DNA from: Alcanivorax sp. DSM 26293
GTDB taxonomy: Bacteria > Pseudomonadota > Gammaproteobacteria > Pseudomonadales > Alcanivoracaceae
DNA length: 64,000 nucleotides
Reading direction: 5' to 3'
Assembly: GCF_900107995.1 (NCBI RefSeq)
Contig: NZ_FNUM01000002.1
Coordinates: forward strand, 146,283 to 210,282
The translations under genes and the position numbers were made by a program. The notes below the pieces were generated by a model, which worked only from the letters and a program-made list of their open reading frames with translations, ran no database searches and was not told the origin of the DNA. How positions within the stretch are numbered: position 1 is the first letter of the stretch; the number at the start of each line of letters is the position of its first letter. Below, in pieces: positions 61,213-64,000 of this stretch.

Positions 61213-63036
61213 TTGTCAGAGTTTGACCCGCAACATTTTCTTGATCATTGCGCTCGCAAGCCGGGCGTCTATCGCATGCTCAATGATGAGGGTGATGTCC
61301 TCTATGTGGGTAAAGCCCGTAATCTTCAGGCCCGTCTGAGCAGTTACTTCCAGAAGAATATTACCAGCCCGAAAACCCGGGCCCTGGTGGGGCGTATCGC
61401 CAGTGTCCAGACCACAGTGACGGGCAGTGAGGCGGAGGCCTTGCTGCTAGAGCAGTCGCTGATCAAGGAACTACGGCCGCCCTACAACATTCTCCTGCGG
61501 GACGATAAATCCTACCCCTACATCCGTATTACCAGCGCTGACCGCTTCCCGCGCATCACCTTTCACCGCGGCAGTCGCCGCAGTGGCAGCCATTACTTTG
61601 GTCCTTATCCAAGTGGTGGCGCAGTTCGTGAAGCCCTGTCCCTGGTGGAAAAGGTCTTCCAGGTACGTAACTGTAGCGACAGTTATTTTCGCAACCGCAC
61701 CCGACCCTGTCTGCAGCACCAGATCAATCGCTGTACGGCACCCTGTGTGGGGCTGGTGAGCGAACAGGACTATGCCCGACAGGTGAAGCTGGCCATGGAT
61801 TTTCTGGATGGCCGCAGCCGGGAAGTGGTGGAACAGCTCAGCCGGGAAATGAACAGTGCGGCCCAGTCACTGGATTTTGAGCGGGCCGCCATTATTCGCG
61901 ATCAGCTGGCAGCCATACAGGCTGTTCAGCAAAAGCAGTATGCGGAAACCGGGCAGGGGAATCTGGATGTGGTGGCCATCGATAGCCGCCATGGCCTGGC
62001 TGTACTGGAAGTATTGATGATTCGCGGGGGCAGGATTCTCGGCCACCGGACGTTTCGCCCGGATACCCGCGGCGAGGAAGATCAGAACGATATTCTCGAG
62101 GCCTTCCTGGCGCAATACTATCTGGGGGACCGGGAGGACCCGGTGCAACCCCAGGAAATCCTGTTGGGCCTGGAGCCTGCCAGCGCTGAGGCATTACAGC
62201 AGGCATTAAGCCAGCACTGGGGCAAGAAGGTGCGTCTGGCCTGGCGGGTTCGCGGAGAGCGTGCTGCCTGGATTGCCATGGCCCAGACCAATGCCCAGCA
62301 ATCTCTGGCGGCCGAGCTGGCCGCCCGCGAGCACATGGAGCAGCGCTTTCTGGCCCTCGAGGCCTTGCTCGGGGCGGATGAGCCGGTTCGCCGGATCGAG
62401 TGCTTTGATATCAGCCATACCCAGGGCGAAAAAGCCGTGGCGTCCTGCGTGGTGTTCGACCAGCAGGGCGCCAGGAAAACCGATTATCGCCATTTCAATG
62501 TGTCCCCGGCCCATGGCGGTGATGATTATGAAGCGCTGGAAGAGGCGGTGCGCCGGCGCTATCAGCGGGTGCTCAAGGAGCAGGGCAGGTTGCCGGATCT
62601 GCTGCTGATTGATGGCGGCAAGGGCCAGATGCAGCGCGCCTGGAGTGTGATGCAGGCGCTTGCCTTGCACGATCGCGTTCGGGTCATGGGTATTGGCAAG
62701 GGGCCCAGCAGGCGTCCCGGCTTTGAAGTGCTGTACCTGCCCGATGGTAAGGAACTGGTGCCCGGGCCGTCCCACTCCGCGTTGCACTTGTTGCAGCAGG
62801 TTCGCGATGAGGCCCACCGCTTTGCGCTCACCGGCCATCGCGCCCGGCGTGGCAAGGCGCGCAAGCAATCCTCCCTGGACGAAATTCCCGGCATCGGTCC
62901 AAAGCGTCGCAAGGCGCTGTTGACGCACTTTGGTGGCCTGAAACAGCTACGCAATGCCTCGGCCGGGGAGTTGGCCCGTGTTCCGGGGATCAATGCCCAG
63001 ATGGCACAAACCCTGTATGACTGGTTTCATGATTAG
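61213..63036 (+). CDS. uvrC: UvrABC excinuclease subunit C
   Basis: 607 residues from a TTG start. GIY-YIG nuclease at the N terminus (KPGVYRMLNDEGDVLYVGKARNL, quoted as GDVLYVGKARNLQARL), UVR motif for UvrB binding (about 205-238), the C-terminal RNase H-like nuclease (RIECFDISHTQG ... LLLIDGGKGQ) and two helix-hairpin-helix motifs at the end. It makes both incisions in nucleotide excision repair. No ATG gives the full N terminus. Confidence 0.96.
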   Translation: MSEFDPQHFLDHCARKPGVYRMLNDEGDVLYVGKARNLQARLSSYFQKNITSPKTRALVGRIASVQTTVTGSEAEALLLEQSLIKELRPPYNILLRDDKSYPYIRITSADRFPRITFHRGSRRSGSHYFGPYPSGGAVREALSLVEKVFQVRNCSDSYFRNRTRPCLQHQINRCTAPCVGLVSEQDYARQVKLAMDFLDGRSREVVEQLSREMNSAAQSLDFERAAIIRDQLAAIQAVQQKQYAETGQGNLDVVAIDSRHGLAVLEVLMIRGGRILGHRTFRPDTRGEEDQNDILEAFLAQYYLGDREDPVQPQEILLGLEPASAEALQQALSQHWGKKVRLAWRVRGERAAWIAMAQTNAQQSLAAELAAREHMEQRFLALEALLGADEPVRRIECFDISHTQGEKAVASCVVFDQQGARKTDYRHFNVSPAHGGDDYEALEEAVRRRYQRVLKEQGRLPDLLLIDGGKGQMQRAWSVMQALALHDRVRVMGIGKGPSRRPGFEVLYLPDGKELVPGPSHSALHLLQQVRDEAHRFALTGHRARRGKARKQSSLDEIPGIGPKRRKALLTHFGGLKQLRNASAGELARVPGINAQMAQTLYDWFHD

Positions 63037-63126
63037 GGGCACTAACAGGCAGAATCGCCACGTGCGCTGAGTCAGGGTGGCCTGGGCTGATGATAAATCG
63101 GCAATGAGTCACCGTGGCCTTTCCGT

Positions 63127-63132
63127 TATACT
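63127..63132 (+). promoter_or_regulatory. Candidate pgsA -10 element
   Basis: TATACT in the 246-base uvrC-pgsA gap, about 150 bases before the pgsA ATG; the -35 region (ATGAGT) is poor. Nothing else coding is supported in this gap. Confidence 0.4.
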
Positions 63133-63282
63133 GACTCTTTCGGCCTGTTATTGCCTGCGTTGATCGACAGCGGCAGACATTATGGCTGGCCATGCCCTGC
63201 GTTCGTGTCTTTTTATGCTCTTTGCAACGATTTCGACGGAGCAGCGGGGTATCAACAGGCCCTTATTTTGGCGGTAGTACCT

Positions 63283-63882
63283 ATGCAGAAAACGAGCCCG
63301 ATCCTGAATTTGCCCAATATCCTCACCATGATTCGTGTATTGGCAATTCCCGTTCTGGTTCTGGTGTTCTACTTGCCCTTCAAGTGGAGCGATATGTGTG
63401 CGGCGGCCCTGTTTCTGGCTGCGGGCATTACCGACTGGCTGGACGGCTACCTGGCCCGTCGCCTTAACCAGACCAGCCCTCTGGGTGCCTTCCTCGATCC
63501 GGTGGCAGACAAGCTGATTGTCGGGGTGGCCCTGGTCATGCTGGTGCAGGTGCATGCCACGGCCTGGCTGGCGGTGCCCGCCATGGTGATTGTGTCCCGG
63601 GAGATCGCGGTATCCGCCCTGCGTGAATGGATGGCGGAGCTGGGTCAGCGGGGCAGGGTGGCAGTCAGTCAGCTGGGCAAGATCAAGACGGTGACCCAGA
63701 TGACAGCCATCACCCTGTTACTGGCCCAGAAGCCCGAGTTCGATGCCCTGGGCGATATCATGATGACTCCCTGGTTGTGGCTCAGCTACGGTCTCCTGTA
63801 CCTGGCCACGGCATTGACCCTGTGGTCCATGGGCGCATATTTGCGCGCTGCCGCCCCGGAATTGCTGAAAAGTGGTGACTGA
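63283..63882 (+). CDS. pgsA: Phosphatidylglycerophosphate synthase
   Basis: 199 residues with four or so membrane helices. The CDP-alcohol phosphotransferase motif is complete: DWLDGYLARR, then LGAFLDPVADK. It makes PGP from CDP-diacylglycerol and glycerol-3-phosphate. NLPNILTMIRVLAIP is the family N terminus, which favours the ATG at 63283 over an in-frame extension to 63151. Confidence 0.95.
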   Translation: MQKTSPILNLPNILTMIRVLAIPVLVLVFYLPFKWSDMCAAALFLAAGITDWLDGYLARRLNQTSPLGAFLDPVADKLIVGVALVMLVQVHATAWLAVPAMVIVSREIAVSALREWMAELGQRGRVAVSQLGKIKTVTQMTAITLLLAQKPEFDALGDIMMTPWLWLSYGLLYLATALTLWSMGAYLRAAAPELLKSGD

Positions 63883-63928
63883 GCGGAGTTAAGCCGGCCC
63901 GCGCGAGTCTGGCCCTGGCAGAATCGAG

Positions 63929-63966
63929 GGTTTTTTAGTCAAAGTGCTGAAAAATCAGAAAAAACC
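63929..63966. repeat. Inverted repeat after pgsA, with a -35-like site near the window end
   Basis: GGTTTTTT (63929-63936) and AAAAAACC (63959-63966) are perfectly complementary and may be a weak terminator of pgsA. TTGACA at 63979-63984 is a perfect -35 whose -10 would fall just beyond the window; in relatives a tRNA cluster follows pgsA. Confidence 0.45.
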
Positions 63967-64000
63967 AGCCGGGCCGGGTTGACAGTGAGGGGGCGATGGG

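Noticed and set aside
63151-63282. N-terminal extension of PgsA
   Set aside because: It is unlike the PgsA N terminus, which begins just before the first helix at 63283.

Overview
This is chromosomal DNA of a gammaproteobacterium. It is most likely an Alcanivorax-type marine hydrocarbon degrader or a close relative: GC-rich, Pseudomonas-like gene order, a phasin, a pair of acyl-CoA dehydrogenases, malate synthase G, two isocitrate dehydrogenases and a cytosolic-type malate dehydrogenase. From memory, much of the right half (purB-hflD-mnmA ... icd-cspD-clpS-clpA-infA-bpt-aat-trxB-ftsK-lolA-rarA-crcB-serS-cysG ... tusDCB-yccA ... gacA-uvrC-pgsA) matches the order around PA2584-PA2629 of Pseudomonas aeruginosa. 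The species assignment is inference. I see no CRISPR array, prophage, insertion sequence or rRNA.

Layout. 1-2903: end of a receiver-containing signalling protein, a TIP30-like reductase, rraA, a CBS-domain protein and a DUF805 membrane protein. 2967-9926: mdh, a flavin oxidoreductase, an AraC regulator, a phasin, a carboxylesterase, bolA and trhO. 10100-12562: the molybdate transporter modABC. 12725-20554: an Lgt-like membrane protein, a ribbon-helix-helix protein, a GMC oxidoreductase with a four-cysteine cluster, a DUF2914 protein, a UPF0149 protein and a diguanylate cyclase. 19460-26065: two acyl-CoA dehydrogenases, an SDR, ttcA and glcB. 26206-33788: a secretin-N-like protein, a TrmB-like methyltransferase, a GNAT protein with its partner, roxA, purB, hflD, mnmA and a Nudix hydrolase. 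33930-39955: moaCDE, rluE, monomeric and dimeric icd, and cspD. 40193-44992: the N-degron pathway (clpS, clpA, bpt, aat) around infA. 44996-56583: trxB, ftsK, lolA, rarA, crcB, serS, cysG, ybiB, tusBCD and yccA. 57002-60215: tRNA-Ser(UGA) and an ArsA-like/CC-tail/CstA operon. 60473-63882: gacA, uvrC, pgsA.

Genes that work together: mdh, glcB and the two icd genes sit at the TCA/glyoxylate branch point, as expected for growth on acyl chains. modABC supplies molybdate for the cofactor built by moaCDE. trhO, ttcA, mnmA and tusBCD modify tRNA, the last two in one sulfur relay. ClpS-ClpA with Bpt and Aat form the bacterial N-degron system.

The most unusual signal is intergenic. All five convergent junctions longer than about 100 bp carry inverted repeats built from imperfect heptamer tandems, and none of the six shorter or overlapping convergent junctions does. 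In four of the five the arms bracket terminator hairpins. The heptamer differs between loci but matches between the two arms of each locus. A second, separate family of REP/REPIN palindromes occupies other intergenic gaps. The two isocitrate dehydrogenase genes, whose proteins are unrelated, share an identical 20-base promoter core.
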